From Symbiodinium natans (Eukaryota > Sar > Dinophyceae > Suessiales > Symbiodiniaceae): a stretch of DNA of 64,000 nucleotides. The position numbers and the translations under genes were made by a program. The stretch is taken from positions 256,501 to 320,500 of the forward strand of contig CAJNDS010002521.1 in NCBI GenBank assembly GCA_905221605.1, written 5' to 3'. The notes beneath the pieces are model-generated. The model saw nothing but the letters and a program-made list of their open reading frames with translations. It had not been told where the DNA came from and did no database searches. Positions within the stretch are counted from its first letter, which is position 1, and the number at the start of each line of letters is the position of its first letter. This document shows positions 1-10,800 of the stretch, one piece after another.

Positions 1-3000
1 CCGGGGGCGTCCTGACCATCGTCAGACACCTCTTCCCCGTCGGCGCCTTCCCCGGCCGCCCGACTCTCTCCCTCTCGGCGCAGCGTTTTGAGGGACTCCT
101 CCCGCTTGGTGATCTTCTCCAGCTTCACCATCGCAGTTCCCGCAACCTCCAGTATTCTCGACTGGAGCTTCTGCGCTCTAAGAAGAGCTTCGGACCGCGC
201 GAGGTATTCCTTCGCGCTGGTGACCACAGACTGGCCGAGCACGAGGACTCCTTCCTCCGTGCTCTCGGCCTGGGCCCCACTAGCGGGCTCCTCGTCCTCC
301 TTCACTCTGACCGCGGCTGGAGGCGCCCGCGTGTCGGGAAGATCCGAGCTGGAACTATCTTCCTCGACACCTTCAGCTGCTTGGGCTGCCTCTTCCTCGA
401 GCGAGTCCTCGGGCTCGAGGACATTGGGGCCCGGGATGTTGCGCCTAGGGTACACCTTGGGCTTCGCTGGCACGATCGAAGTCCTAGGAGTTCCTAGGGG
501 ACGCCCTTTGGCCTTAGGCGCGGCCTTAGGAGGGGTAACAGGTTGGGCGGCCCCCGCGGCCATGACACGACCCGCAGGGGCCAGCACAACCGTCGAGGAG
601 CTCGCCGCGCCACTGCTGGCCGCAGCAGCTTGGGACGCTTGGACCGTGCCCAGTTTCGGTCCTCGCCCCAACGGCGGGTTGGGGCCCGCACTGGGGTCGC
701 CTAAACTCTTTAGGTCGACACGCAAGACCAACCTATCCACTTCCAACTCAGCTATCAAGTCTGAGTAGACAGGCGAGCCCCTGGGGAGTGCCCAGATGCG
801 GGAAATGCCGGTGGCCCTAATCTGGCCAGTGAGGGCCACCCCATCCGCTCCTGCATAGATGGGCACTCCGGCGTCCCGCAGGACCGCCAGTCGGACCTCG
901 ACTATGCAAGTCGATCCGCGGCGGAACCCGCGCCTTCCGTCCTCCCACTGCGTGGGGCAGTGTCCTAGGACGTAGTGAACCCCGAGGCGGCCTCCCGGCC
1001 CGCCGCCGGGGATCAGGCCGTTCTGCAAAAGGCTTGGCACGACATGCAAGTCCGTGCCGTGCCACATGGCCGGGCCATACTGACGGATGAGGTCGTCGAT
1101 GGCCGTCTCACTTAGGCCCTCCATCATGAACCCCATCGGATGGCCGCAATCGGCAGAGTGGCCTTGGAAGGCACGAAGGAAACCAGCGTGCGAGGTATCC
1201 AACCTCGGTTTCCGCTGGCTGGCGTCGTGCGCGACCGCCTGGTTGTACTGGTTGATGGTGATCCCGAGTTGCTCGATCAACTCGTCAACCGGGTAGAGGC
1301 CGCCCGGACCGAACCGGCCACTGCAGCCACCTTCGCCGTGCCGCATGCATCGGACTAGCAGGCGCTGCACGTCGTCTATCGTGGGCGGGCCCTTTCTGCC
1401 CTTAGGGCCTGGGCTCTTGCTTTTGCCCCTGCCCTTAGACCCTCCTCCACCCATCGCGGCACTGAGGCCCGCGGCTTTGCTGGACCTCCGATGGGTGAGG
1501 GAAACCTGACGCGCCCTTGAGCGGCCAGGACACGGTCCGCTGCAAGGGGCCGGTGTGCAGTAGTGGTAGGCAGCCGCTCCCGCGCGGCCAGGGCACGGCC
1601 CGCAGCGGGGCCTTGTGGTTGACCACGAAGGTCCGGGCGACCGATCGGTCGCTCCCGCGCGGTCTGGTCGCGACCCGCAGCGGGGCGCAGTGCACAGGCA
1701 CGAACGCGGGGAGGGACTACCTACCCTAGGCTCTACAACACACTTGAACCGCTGCGGCGGGGGTTTGGGGAGTTTCCTTAAGGTCGGGGCTTTAAGGCTT
1801 CTACGGCTTCTGCTTCGACCTTGGACCGAACCTCTAGGCCTGCTTCCTACACACTGGCTGCGGGACACACGAACGAAGCTGCACGCGACGAACGACGGAA
1901 AATCCTTCTGTCCGCAGACCGGCGACCTGGGAAACGGCCCGCCCCAAAAACACCCGCCCTGAACACAGAAACACCCGAACAGCCCCAACATCCTGAGCAT
2001 CAGAACGCGCGTGGGGTGATTCTGGTCCGAGCGCGCCGCGTCATGGTTCGCGCGCTTGGAGTTGTGCGCACCGCGAACGCCTAAGGCTTCAAGAGCAGAC
2101 GACGCGCTCTGCGGAGCCGCGACTGCCCCCTTGGCGCACGCTTCGCGTACCGCCCCCTCGGCTTGGGCATCAGTGAAAAACTGCCCATCAATGACCCTAC
2201 CTGTCCTAACAGTAAGATCATCCACGTAGGCAATCCACTCCTTAGTATACTTAAGGCGCCTACCTCTGCCGGGGGCATAGGCCCTATCAACCACAAAGTT
2301 GAAATCATCTGGGCCGTTAATCGGGCCAAAGGTGAGGCCGACAGGGAGATACTTCCCTGATCTTGCCACAATGGCCAACACCTCGCGAGCACGCTTGGTG
2401 TTCCTAATCTGATTAAACCCACTAACCGCATCCACGAAGGTATACCAAACCGAACCTACTGCGGCGGCGAGCACATCGCTGCCCCGCCGACAATAGTACG
2501 TGGAGCGCTTAATTCGGGCATTCACGCGGCGGTAGTCAACCACCAAGCGTCGCTTCCTATGCCGCTTGTAGCTGGGCATTTCCTTGGTCGGAAACGGCGC
2601 TGATCCCCAAGCCGAGCTGCCGCGGATCAACTGACCCCGCTTGCATTCTTCTTCAAGCTTGTCGTCGACCCATTGCGCGGACTCGCCCCTCAGACTGTGA
2701 GGCTGGGCCGAGACCGGCGGCCCGGTGGGGATGCAGTCATGGGCGAACTTCCTGACCGTGGTCCTGGTGGTGTCCTCCACCCAGAACCCAGCGGCCTTTC
2801 GCCGTATGACCTCCCTGACGGCCGCGATGTCAGCATCGGTCAGCCCTGGTCTGGTTGGTCCAGGCTCGATCTTCAAACCCGACCATACGAGGTCTCTATA
2901 GGCCTCGGTGCGCCTAGGATCCTCCGCGACCTTCTCGCCCGCAAGAGCATAGACCTCAAGGTCAGCCCGGACGGAATCCCAGTCCTTGGCGTCCGCCTTG

Positions 3001-3167
3001 GTCCGCCAAAACGCTTCTTTCTCCGCGGCATACTTATCCACCTCCTTATCCAGCTCCGCACGCTCTGCTGGCGTGAGGTCCTCGCCCGACCGCACGTCCG
3101 GGAGAGGAACGACTGGAGAGGGCTGTGGCGCAGCCGCGGCGCTATGGGTGCAGTCGCTGGAAAGCTT
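1..3167 (-). CDS. RT fingers/palm - KptA-like phosphotransferase - acidic tail (partial, runs off window)
   Basis: This frame is open from just after a TGA at 3,170-3,168 to base 1 (1,055 codons) and has no stop in the window, so it is easy to miss. First Met is at 2,579, inside the RT, so entry must be by frameshift or splicing from the upstream block. Order: charged helices (3,120-2,890); RT fingers/palm (about 2,760-2,200) with RLVVDYRRVN, FVDAVSGFNQI (catalytic Asp at 2,432-2,430), YLPVGLTF and YVDD (2,228-2,217); a low-complexity Pro/Arg/Cys-rich linker (2,100-1,460); a Tpt1/KptA-like domain (about 1,380-780); Ala/Pro/Lys linker; acidic and coiled-coil tail (about 460-60). The thumb and RNase H that should follow YVDD are absent here and lie upstream of the integrase. 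Start, stop and total length are unknown. Confidence 0.82.
781..1380 (-). CDS. Tpt1/KptA-like RNA 2'-phosphotransferase domain within the retroelement
   Basis: Tpt1/KptA enzymes remove a 2'-phosphate from RNA splice junctions using NAD+. The family's Arg-His-Arg-Arg active-site set appears in order: MRH at 1,346-1,338, RAFQGHS at 1,175-1,155, WHGT at 1,064-1,053 (the NAD-binding HGT), SLLQNGLIP just after it, and GRRGFRRGS before a beta strand (IVEVRL). The VALTGQI stretch matches the family's closing V-L-T strand. All key motifs and spacing are kept, so the domain could be active. It is preceded by an in-frame ATG at 1,454 and a basic Lys/Gly/Pro tail, which could also let it be made alone. 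Known role elsewhere: tRNA splicing; role here unknown. Confidence 0.8.
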
Positions 3168-4699
3168 TCAACTGCAGCGGTGCACAGCTCTTCTGCGCCC
3201 CTCAGACCAAGGTCCTGGAGCGAGGCGCAGAAAGCCGCTCCTATGAGGTTGTAGTCAGCTTGCGCGCGCTCAACGTGCTTGTGCCGCACTGCGCCCAACG
3301 CATCCGGCCTACTACACCTCAAACCTACCGATTCTAGGCTGAAGTCGGCGAGCCACAGGGCCCCGCTCTCAACGAGGTCGCCGCGGCCACTGGCCCGCGC
3401 GAACTGGCACATGTCAGCCCGCACGAAAGCCCAAGGCCAGCGTGGCTCAGCGAGCGTCCCAAACAAGGCGCCCCACTCCTCTAGCCGCCAAGGTTCCCAC
3501 TCGCCTTTTTGCGCCTGCAAACGCAACGCGACGTGGGCGCCCGCGCGTGTGCGTTCCTGCGCACACCGGACGACTAGCTGGAGGAAAGCCCGGGGCACAT
3601 TCTTGCCCTCAAGCCCAATTACGAGCACCTTCGGCTCTGTGCGCAGAACAGCGCCGCTAATGGCCTCCAAGTGCTCTTCTGCGGCCAGGTTCCAGGTGAT
3701 CCCGTAGGCCTGCTTGCCTTGCACAAAAGCGGGAACAACCCTGTACCCGTGCCTCCTAGCCGCGTCGGAAACGACCGCGTCACCCCAAGCAACCTCTAAG
3801 ACATCGGCCACCCCACCAAGGAGATACTGCCGGAACCAACTCTCGACAGCACCCGACTCTGGGGAAGCCCTAGGCTGCAACGCGCGGGGTTCCGCGACCA
3901 AGAGGTCCGCGAGGGCCTCTTGGATCGAGAGCACACTCGTGCCGGCACGAGACGCTCGCTCGAGGGTCCTGTCCTGCAACGAATACGCCCCCTTGTCCAA
4001 CTTTCTGGCCGAGGCTGCAGCAAGCACGCCGTCGCGGTTTAGGTCGATTTTGGAAATGATTTCCTTCACAGAAACCGCTTCATGGGCCGGACGGGTCCCT
4101 TCTGAAAGCGTGAGCGCTCCGTCCTCGGCGAGATATGCAAGCCGCCATTTGACGCGAACCCCGCTGGCGTCGGGGAGATAGCGATGGACGCCGACCTGCG
4201 CACGGGCCGCATCCACCTGCGTGACCCGTCCTAACCTGCACACCTTCGGGCCTCCACCTACGCCCCGATAGGCAATGCGGTCGCCAAGGCGGAGGACGAA
4301 GTCCCTCCCGCGCCTGGTCAGCGTGAACTCCACCTGCTTGGCGTCGCCTTGAACCTGTTGCCCTAAGCTGGGGCGAGACGAGCCGTCCCCGCCGGTTTCA
4401 TCGTCTTCAAAGACGACCGGCTCGCGGGATTCCGCGCCATCTGCATCCGCAGGAACAAGAATGCAGCCTTCTGCGTGCGCCTCCATCGGGCCGCGCCGGG
4501 CGGAAGAAGTACCCCCCGACTCCATCGACACGGGCTCCAAGGTGAGCCTGTGGCCCTTGACTTCCAACACGCGCCAGGGGCCGGTCAGACCCGGTTTCCA
4601 AGGCACACGCCCCGCCCCCTCTGAGCGGGCCCTTCGGAGCGTTCCAGACCACTCGGTCGCCTGGTTTAAGGTCCACAGTGCGCCTATGGCGATTTGCAA
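2873..4699 (-). CDS. Integrase C-terminal region with SH3-like stretch and methyltransferase-like domain
   Basis: The first residues before about 30 and those after about 525 are out-of-frame readings; the real part spans roughly 4,620-3,150. GPWRVLEVKGHRLTLEPV is the normal continuation of the integrase C-terminus. Residues 125-195 look like a small beta barrel (LGDRIAYRG ... KVCRLGRVTQV ... VRVKWRLAYL). Residues about 297-475 resemble a Rossmann/methyltransferase-like fold (VLEVAWGDAVVSDAARRHG, then KVLVIGLEG), but no catalytic PPC or DPPY motif is visible, so activity is doubtful. The late H/C pairs (DMCQF, LRCS, RHKH) may bind metal. The role of such a domain between integrase and RT is unknown; identification by fold only. 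Confidence 0.6.
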   Translation of the reverse strand: MQIAIGALWTLNQATEWSGTLRRARSEGAGRVPWKPGLTGPWRVLEVKGHRLTLEPVSMESGGTSSARRGPMEAHAEGCILVPADADGAESREPVVFEDDETGGDGSSRPSLGQQVQGDAKQVEFTLTRRGRDFVLRLGDRIAYRGVGGGPKVCRLGRVTQVDAARAQVGVHRYLPDASGVRVKWRLAYLAEDGALTLSEGTRPAHEAVSVKEIISKIDLNRDGVLAAASARKLDKGAYSLQDRTLERASRAGTSVLSIQEALADLLVAEPRALQPRASPESGAVESWFRQYLLGGVADVLEVAWGDAVVSDAARRHGYRVVPAFVQGKQAYGITWNLAAEEHLEAISGAVLRTEPKVLVIGLEGKNVPRAFLQLVVRCAQERTRAGAHVALRLQAQKGEWEPWRLEEWGALFGTLAEPRWPWAFVRADMCQFARASGRGDLVESGALWLADFSLESVGLRCSRPDALGAVRHKHVERAQADYNLIGAAFCASLQDLGLRGAEELCTAAVESFPATAPIAPRLRHSPLQSFLSRTCGRARTSRQQSVRSWIRRWISMPRRKKRFGGPRRTPRTGIPSGLTLRSMLLRARRSRRILGAPRPIETSYGRV

Positions 4700-7600
4700 G
4701 TTTCGCCCGCGCTTCTGAAGACCGCGTCCAGTGCTCTCGGACCGCAGCAGCTAGCTCCGAGAACTGTTTGAACTGGCTCCGAGCCCAATCAGAGATGGGT
4801 TCAAACTGCAAGGCGTCTCGCAGGACGTCCTTTTCAAGTGGTAGAGCGAGCGACCAGCTCCGCTCTAGGTCCCTCGGGGTATACCCGTGGGGTCCCGGAG
4901 TGTTGTCTATGACGTACTCCGCCGCCACGAGCCAATCCGCCCAAGCTTCGGAAAGGGAGGCGCCGACTTGCCTGACGACCGCCCCCAGCACCTTTTGAAC
5001 TTCTTGGTGGACTCGCTCGTTTGCGCCCAACTCACAAGGCCTCAAGGGCGCGCTAAACCGCCACTCGGTCCCAAGCATCGCGCTGAGTTCTGCCATGAGC
5101 GCGTTCTTGAACTCTGGCCCTCTGTCCGACCTGATGAGGCTCGGGATCGTCCTGCTGCGAAGCACACAGCGCACGAACGCCCTCCTGACTTCCGCATGAG
5201 TCAGAGACCTCATCGGCTCGAGGAGGACAGCATGACTGAGGCAATCGAAGTACGTAAGCGAGTACCTATGCCCTTCCCTGTCCTCTCGGTTCGGGCCTTC
5301 ACAGTCCACGCTGACTTCCTGCCAGCATGTCTCGGCGCCACATTTGACCGCACGAGCCTCGACCTTCGTCGGCCGAGAGCGGCCCTTAATGCAAGCGAGA
5401 CATTTGGCGACCCAGGTCCGCACATCTTTTTCTAAGTCGGGCCACCAGACTGCCCTCTCTAGCAGCTTGATGGTAACCTCAGCAGACCTATGGGCCCCAA
5501 GGACTCCACAGTGGACTGAATTGTAGCAAGCGCGGCGCCAGGTCACCCCATTCGCGCCCGCAGCCCCGTTGGGAACCACTGGGACGACGACGGTTTGACC
5601 CGTCCTGAGGGTCACCTCGCGCTCCAGCAACCCGTCTCCGGATATCACCATCGGCGGCTCCGGCTTGCGAATCGAGCCCGCCAATGAGGGATCGCGCCGC
5701 TGACCCTCGTACCACGCCGTACGAAGGGATCCCGTGACTCGGAACTCCGAAATGTTCGCCGCGTCCCTTGCCTCGACCGCAAGCCGCTCACGACGATTTT
5801 CGTCCTCCTCCGCGATCAGGCTCAAAGACGGAACACCGCCCTTAAACTCGACCTTGACCTTGGTTGAGGAATGGTCCCAAATGCACAGGATGGGGCTATG
5901 GCTGACGAGCTCTAGAACCACTGCAGGGCCCTTGTGCTCCTCACCCATAAACGCCAAAACTCTATCCTTCGGCTTGCACTCATTGGCATTCTTCCCGCGA
6001 CTGATAGCGCCCGCGGTCCAATGCCCTTCTACGCCCTCATTGGACGCAGAGAATTGAGCAAGGACCCTTGACGCCTGCCGGGTAGAACTGCGGGGATCCG
6101 AGGCTTCTCCGGTTGCCCGCCAGCCAATGACCTGAGTAACCCTACCCACAAGGGCTATCAGCTTGCCGAAGGAGGGGTCTAAGGCAACCTCTTTGCCCTT
6201 AGACCTCCAGAGCACTTCGCACTGCTCATTCACGACGTGTCTGTGGCCGTGCCAGTTCACCACTGACGACCAATGCACGACGATGTCGCCCTGAACCGCA
6301 TCCAGGGGCGAGCAGTTGTGCCCCGCCACCACAGCACCATCTTCTCTAACCACCCATGTGGTCCAGTAAGGCTTCACATCGCCCCACTTGATGGTTGAGG
6401 ACCCAACCCTAAACAAACCTCCTGTCCTATCCAAGGTCGCAAGGACGGAGTTGACCTCTAGGCCCACCTCATGGGCCTCAAGGTCGCCCTCAAGCGGAGG
6501 TTCGAGCTCCTCCCGCTCGGCTATCTCCACCGAGGTATCGACTGCCTCTTTCTCGATGCAGGCGGGGCAGCGAGAAAACAGGTAGGTCCGCTTGCCGCAG
6601 ATGCATAGACCCTCATGGTCCCAGAGGGGTCGCGACGGTTCGTCCAGCATCCCTCTAATGCTGGCATCATCGATGGAACGAACCGCGTCCAGCCTCAAGG
6701 ACCGCAGAACCTCCGCCCCCAATGCCTGCTTCCCTACGATCCCAAAACCTCGCAGGGGAGGCTCCGGAAAATCCTTCTTGAGTTCCGGACAAGCCTCGGC
6801 CACTTCCAAGTGGCCTTGCTGCGTGCGCCAAAGGCGTGGCCGCACCGCCCAGATAGCCTTGATGCCTGCCCAAGCCTCTCCTACAGCCCTAGCTTCTTTG
6901 CGCTGCAGGTTCCTTGCTTGGAGCGTGAGCTCAACAACCAAAGGCCACCTAAGGACGGCTGTGACCAGCCCGCCTTGCCCAAGTCCTATGAGGAACTGCG
7001 GACGAAACCCCGAAGCTTCCCTAAGAACCTTGGCACACGAAGTGAGCAAGTCGACCCTGATCCGCTTGATCTTCTTGGTCCCTGCGAGCCTGCCGGCCCC
7101 GCAATCAAAATGCGAGGCAAGCCCGTCGGTATCCTCAAACGGACCCCAACAACCCCTGACAGCCACAGAAACTCCAGGGAGGCTCGCTTGGAAGACGCGC
7201 CTGATCTCAGTCAGCTCTGCGTCCTGCTCTTTCCAACGCGCATAGTCAAAGACAACCATGACGCGCACCGGAAGGGCCGCGACGACGCACATCGGCACAG
7301 CCGCGGCCTGGACACGGCCCGCAGGCTCTGGGACGGCGTCGTTCCCGACCGCCCAGGGCACTGGTCCGTCACCCTCAGTACCCTCTCCGAGGTACTGGTC
7401 CAGGTCGAATCCTCGGAGTTGGCCCGAAAGGCCCTCGAGGTCTTTCGTCCTCGCCGCAAGGAGCGCATCCCGATCCTTGGGGTTGCGGCTAAAACTGTCA
7501 CCCAGCGTCGCTGAGCGACCGCTAAGGCTCCTTATTTCAGACCCATCCATAAGGATTTCTGCAACCCACCGGACGAGCTTCGGATCCATTCCGATGTCCG

Positions 7601-7874
7601 ATGTTTGCGCTCGGGTAAGGTTGGCATGATCTGTCCAACACAGAGTCCGAATAGAGCCAAACATGCGGCGTGTCGCCCGCTTTACCTCGAGCTGGGCAAA
7701 CGCCTCCTGTATCAAGGGCGGCCAGTTCTGCTGCGCGGGGGTCAAGCTCTTCGAGTGCGTCATAAGCACTTTGAGCTGACTCAAGTCACGCGTCATCTGC
7801 ACGACGCTGCCCCCTACCGCGATGCCCGACGCATCCGCGATCTGCTCAAGGGGGACCCACAGCAGAGGCCTCAT
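4407..7874 (-). CDS. RNase H - spacer - integrase polyprotein block
   Basis: Lies +1 relative to the upstream block, overlapping it by 29 bases; the listed Met is only the first ATG, and the natural product is probably a Gag-Pol fusion. RNase H: IADASG (Asp14), Glu57, CWTDH (Asp82), GDSFSRN (Asp126), as in gypsy RNase H. Residues 150-760 are a long spacer of unknown role containing a Rossmann-like FLIGLGQGG turn (295-302) and a C-x-C...C-x-x-C knuckle (424-439). Integrase: HHCC zinc knuckle H788-X6-H795-X29-C825-X2-C828; catalytic Asp857, Asp917 and Glu953, which gives exactly D-X35-E. Beyond about residue 1085 the frame is wrong: GDRVVW continues sensibly only in the next frame, so the true C-terminus belongs to the following block. 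Confidence 0.88.
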   Translation of the reverse strand: MRPLLWVPLEQIADASGIAVGGSVVQMTRDLSQLKVLMTHSKSLTPAQQNWPPLIQEAFAQLEVKRATRRMFGSIRTLCWTDHANLTRAQTSDIGMDPKLVRWVAEILMDGSEIRSLSGRSATLGDSFSRNPKDRDALLAARTKDLEGLSGQLRGFDLDQYLGEGTEGDGPVPWAVGNDAVPEPAGRVQAAAVPMCVVAALPVRVMVVFDYARWKEQDAELTEIRRVFQASLPGVSVAVRGCWGPFEDTDGLASHFDCGAGRLAGTKKIKRIRVDLLTSCAKVLREASGFRPQFLIGLGQGGLVTAVLRWPLVVELTLQARNLQRKEARAVGEAWAGIKAIWAVRPRLWRTQQGHLEVAEACPELKKDFPEPPLRGFGIVGKQALGAEVLRSLRLDAVRSIDDASIRGMLDEPSRPLWDHEGLCICGKRTYLFSRCPACIEKEAVDTSVEIAEREELEPPLEGDLEAHEVGLEVNSVLATLDRTGGLFRVGSSTIKWGDVKPYWTTWVVREDGAVVAGHNCSPLDAVQGDIVVHWSSVVNWHGHRHVVNEQCEVLWRSKGKEVALDPSFGKLIALVGRVTQVIGWRATGEASDPRSSTRQASRVLAQFSASNEGVEGHWTAGAISRGKNANECKPKDRVLAFMGEEHKGPAVVLELVSHSPILCIWDHSSTKVKVEFKGGVPSLSLIAEEDENRRERLAVEARDAANISEFRVTGSLRTAWYEGQRRDPSLAGSIRKPEPPMVISGDGLLEREVTLRTGQTVVVPVVPNGAAGANGVTWRRACYNSVHCGVLGAHRSAEVTIKLLERAVWWPDLEKDVRTWVAKCLACIKGRSRPTKVEARAVKCGAETCWQEVSVDCEGPNREDREGHRYSLTYFDCLSHAVLLEPMRSLTHAEVRRAFVRCVLRSRTIPSLIRSDRGPEFKNALMAELSAMLGTEWRFSAPLRPCELGANERVHQEVQKVLGAVVRQVGASLSEAWADWLVAAEYVIDNTPGPHGYTPRDLERSWSLALPLEKDVLRDALQFEPISDWARSQFKQFSELAAAVREHWTRSSEARAKLANRHRRTVDLKPGDRVVWNAPKGPLRGGGACALETGSDRPLARVGSQGPQAHLGARVDGVGGYFFRPARPDGGARRRLHSCSCGCRWRGIPRAGRL

Positions 7875-10800
7875 CGAAGGTAGCCAAATTGATGCGGTTC
7901 TGCATCATGCGCTTAATCGCTTTAAAGGCTTTGCAACCCTCGGTGGCGGCTGAGCCCAGCCCGCCTTCAGGAAAGACGGCGCCTGGCTTCTGCCACTGCC
8001 CTAAAATCTTGGCTGCGTGCCCATACTCAACAGGCAGGTAGCCGCGCAACCAGTTTGCGCAACCCAAAAATTGCTGAATGTGAAGCTTCTCCCAGAGCGG
8101 GGGAAAGTCAATCACCGCCTGACAACGCTCTTCGTCAGGCGAACTCCCGTCCCGCCCAATGTTGTGTCCCAGGAGCTTGCCTTTGGAGACACAAACTTCG
8201 GCCTTGCTGATTCCAAAGGAGAAGCCAAACAAGATTGACTTATCTAGGAAACCCTCTAAGGAAACGAGGTGGTCGAGGAGGTGCGGGCACGCTTTAGGAT
8301 GCCGGGCGCGCATATCTGCCGCGAGCTTCTCATAATAGTAGTCCGTTGGAGGTTCTTCGATCATCTTCTCGATGTCCCAGCTCTCCACGATATGATAGCT
8401 CGGGCAGCGCGCCGTATCGACCGCGTCTGCTGGGCGCACAGCATCACTTGCGCCTCTTCCAGCCGTGGCCGATCCCGCACGCCAGCCAGCCCAGCGTGGC
8501 CCCTTGCGCGTCCTGAAGACCGCGAGGCGTTCGGTGACGGGAACTTCATCGCTACACGCAACGCTTTCCGCCACACGCAAATCCCTCGTGTCCCAGAGAC
8601 GCCACGCCTCACCTACGCGCTGAAGCAAGCACGTTTCGTAAGGCGCCTTCTCGACCGCCAGGGTCCCAAGGTCTTGCTGCGCAGGGCGCCTACCCCACAC
8701 AGACGCGTAACCACCTGGCGCCTCCCACCAGCTGTCGACGCTTGGAAGGTGGTCCAAGCAAGAAAGCACTCCAGGCTCCTCAACAGGGCGCCCAACTGGG
8801 CCGCTCCCGCCCCACACCGAAGCGAGAACAGTCACCGCAGCAAGGACCGATAGCACACCGATCCTGGCGCCGGTACGCAGCCGCCCAAAGGACCGCGCAC
8901 ACGAGGAACAACCTTGGAAGCTTCTTGCCGCGGCCCTGGACGCGGACCCGCAAGCAAAGCACGGGTCGTGGTCAACCGATGCAACGGCGACCCCACAATC
9001 CGCACATGCCTGCGGAGACGGCTCCGACTCGAACACCGTCTCAACCGCGCCACAACCACAGGCCGCAGTGCTAACGAGGCCGGAACGCACTTCCGCAACA
9101 ACCTCGCCCGGCTGGAGAGAGTGATCGCACTCTTGGGCTGCGAGCAACACAAACCCCTTTCCCTCTCCTGTGGGCCAAAGGCCTGGTACGGCCTCGACCC
9201 CGCACTCCACCGGAAGCACTACCTCGGACAGGGATCCCTCTGCGGAGACTCCTTGCTCTCGCACGACAGGCACCAGCACCCCGTCGCCTGGCGAGAGCTC
9301 GAGAGGCTCTTCCCCGTCGTAGCGGAGGAGTTCCCGGCTTCCGCCCCCAGGCTCGGTGCATGACGCGTCGTCCAGGCTCGACAACCGCGCTTCGAAGGCG
9401 TAGGCCCTGTCCTTCCGGGTCTTGCTGTGATCCTCGCACCTGGGCATTCTGATTCCCAGCGTGTCAAGGACGTGAAAGTCGGGACCCGGCCTGAAGCCCA
9501 GGCCCATCCTTCCGGCGCAGTCCAACGCTCTGCCGCCGAGGATCAGTCCGTGCCAATCGGACGTCCCCCTGGCTGCGATTTTGCATCGCACGAAAATTTC
9601 AGTGTTGGGGCGACAGTCGTCCGCCGTCCTGCCTTCCAGCAGCGTGACGCGCAAGACTGCTGCCCCCTTCAGAGGAACGGGGGCTCCCGAAGCAATGCCA
9701 TGCACATATTCGGGGTGGACCCACTTCTCGAGTCTCACGACCGGGAAGCCGGGATCTTCGGTACCGATCCCCAGCTCTGCAGCCCGGTTCATCATGCCCA
9801 CCACAAGTTCCTCGGTTACGTGGTTCGCGCCGGCGCATCCGTCGAGCATGCACTCGACCTTACGGTCGAGCACCTGGACTACCGTTCTGTACTGGTAGCC
9901 TCCTGGCTCGTTGTCCGCCAGGTTCCACCAGTCCTTCGGCAAATCGTCCAGGGTGGCGAACTTGTCCCGCCCACCCTTGCTCAACGGAAGCGCGTGCTGC
10001 TGCACCGCGGCGCGTCCTGCGGCTCCTGAGACGCCTGCCTGGACGCCTGAGCTGCCTATCTGGACGCTGAACGCGGCGAAGGGGTTGGACATGGAAGCCC
10101 CGGAGGGCGCGGCCCAGTTGGCAGGCAAGGCCGGCGTCCCTCCTGAGGTCGTCAGATTGTGGACCATGTCGCAGCTGGCTCCTTTTTTGCACGACCCATT
10201 CTTGGAGAAAAAGGGGCAAACAGTGCCTGGTGGCTTTGCCGCGCCTTTGGCCGCAGCCTTAGGCTTAGCGCTGGCCTTTGCCTTGCCACCTCCCTTCCCT
10301 TTGCCCTTGCCTTTCGCCGTGGCAAAGGTTTGGTCACCCTTCTTAGCCGCGAGAGCTTTTCTGCGAAGCTCCTTGTCGTGGCTGAACGGGCAGGCATCCC
10401 CTTTCGGGCAATTCCCGTGGTCGCGAAAGTGGAAGCAGATCTTCTTGTCCGCCCCTTTGCCAGCTCCCTTCGACGCAGCGGCAAACGTCTGATCCGCGCC
10501 AGCCTTGGCCGCGGCAGCTGCTCCCTTCGCAGCAGCCTTAGCGGCGGCCTTGAGGCTCCGAATCTCCTTCTGAGCCTCGGCTAGCGCGACCGACGGGTCC
10601 GCGCTTGGAGAGCCGGTCGTGGAGTACACAGAGTGGGAAACAGCACGGTGCGCTGCTTCCCTCTGTTCGTACTCCAAGACGACCTTGTGGCTCTCCTCCC
10701 AAGTCTGCGGCCCTCTCAGCCCGCCGTCCTTGGGGTCGCCGGGCCACAATCGCTTGTCGTTACGTATCTCCTTTTGGAGATACGGGGGCATCTTGCGGAG

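Noticed and set aside
88-768. 226-residue plus-strand ORF at the left edge
   Set aside because: Shadow of the minus-strand KptA/tail frame; composition is Ser/Ala/Arg-rich with no motif, while the minus frame carries recognisable domains.
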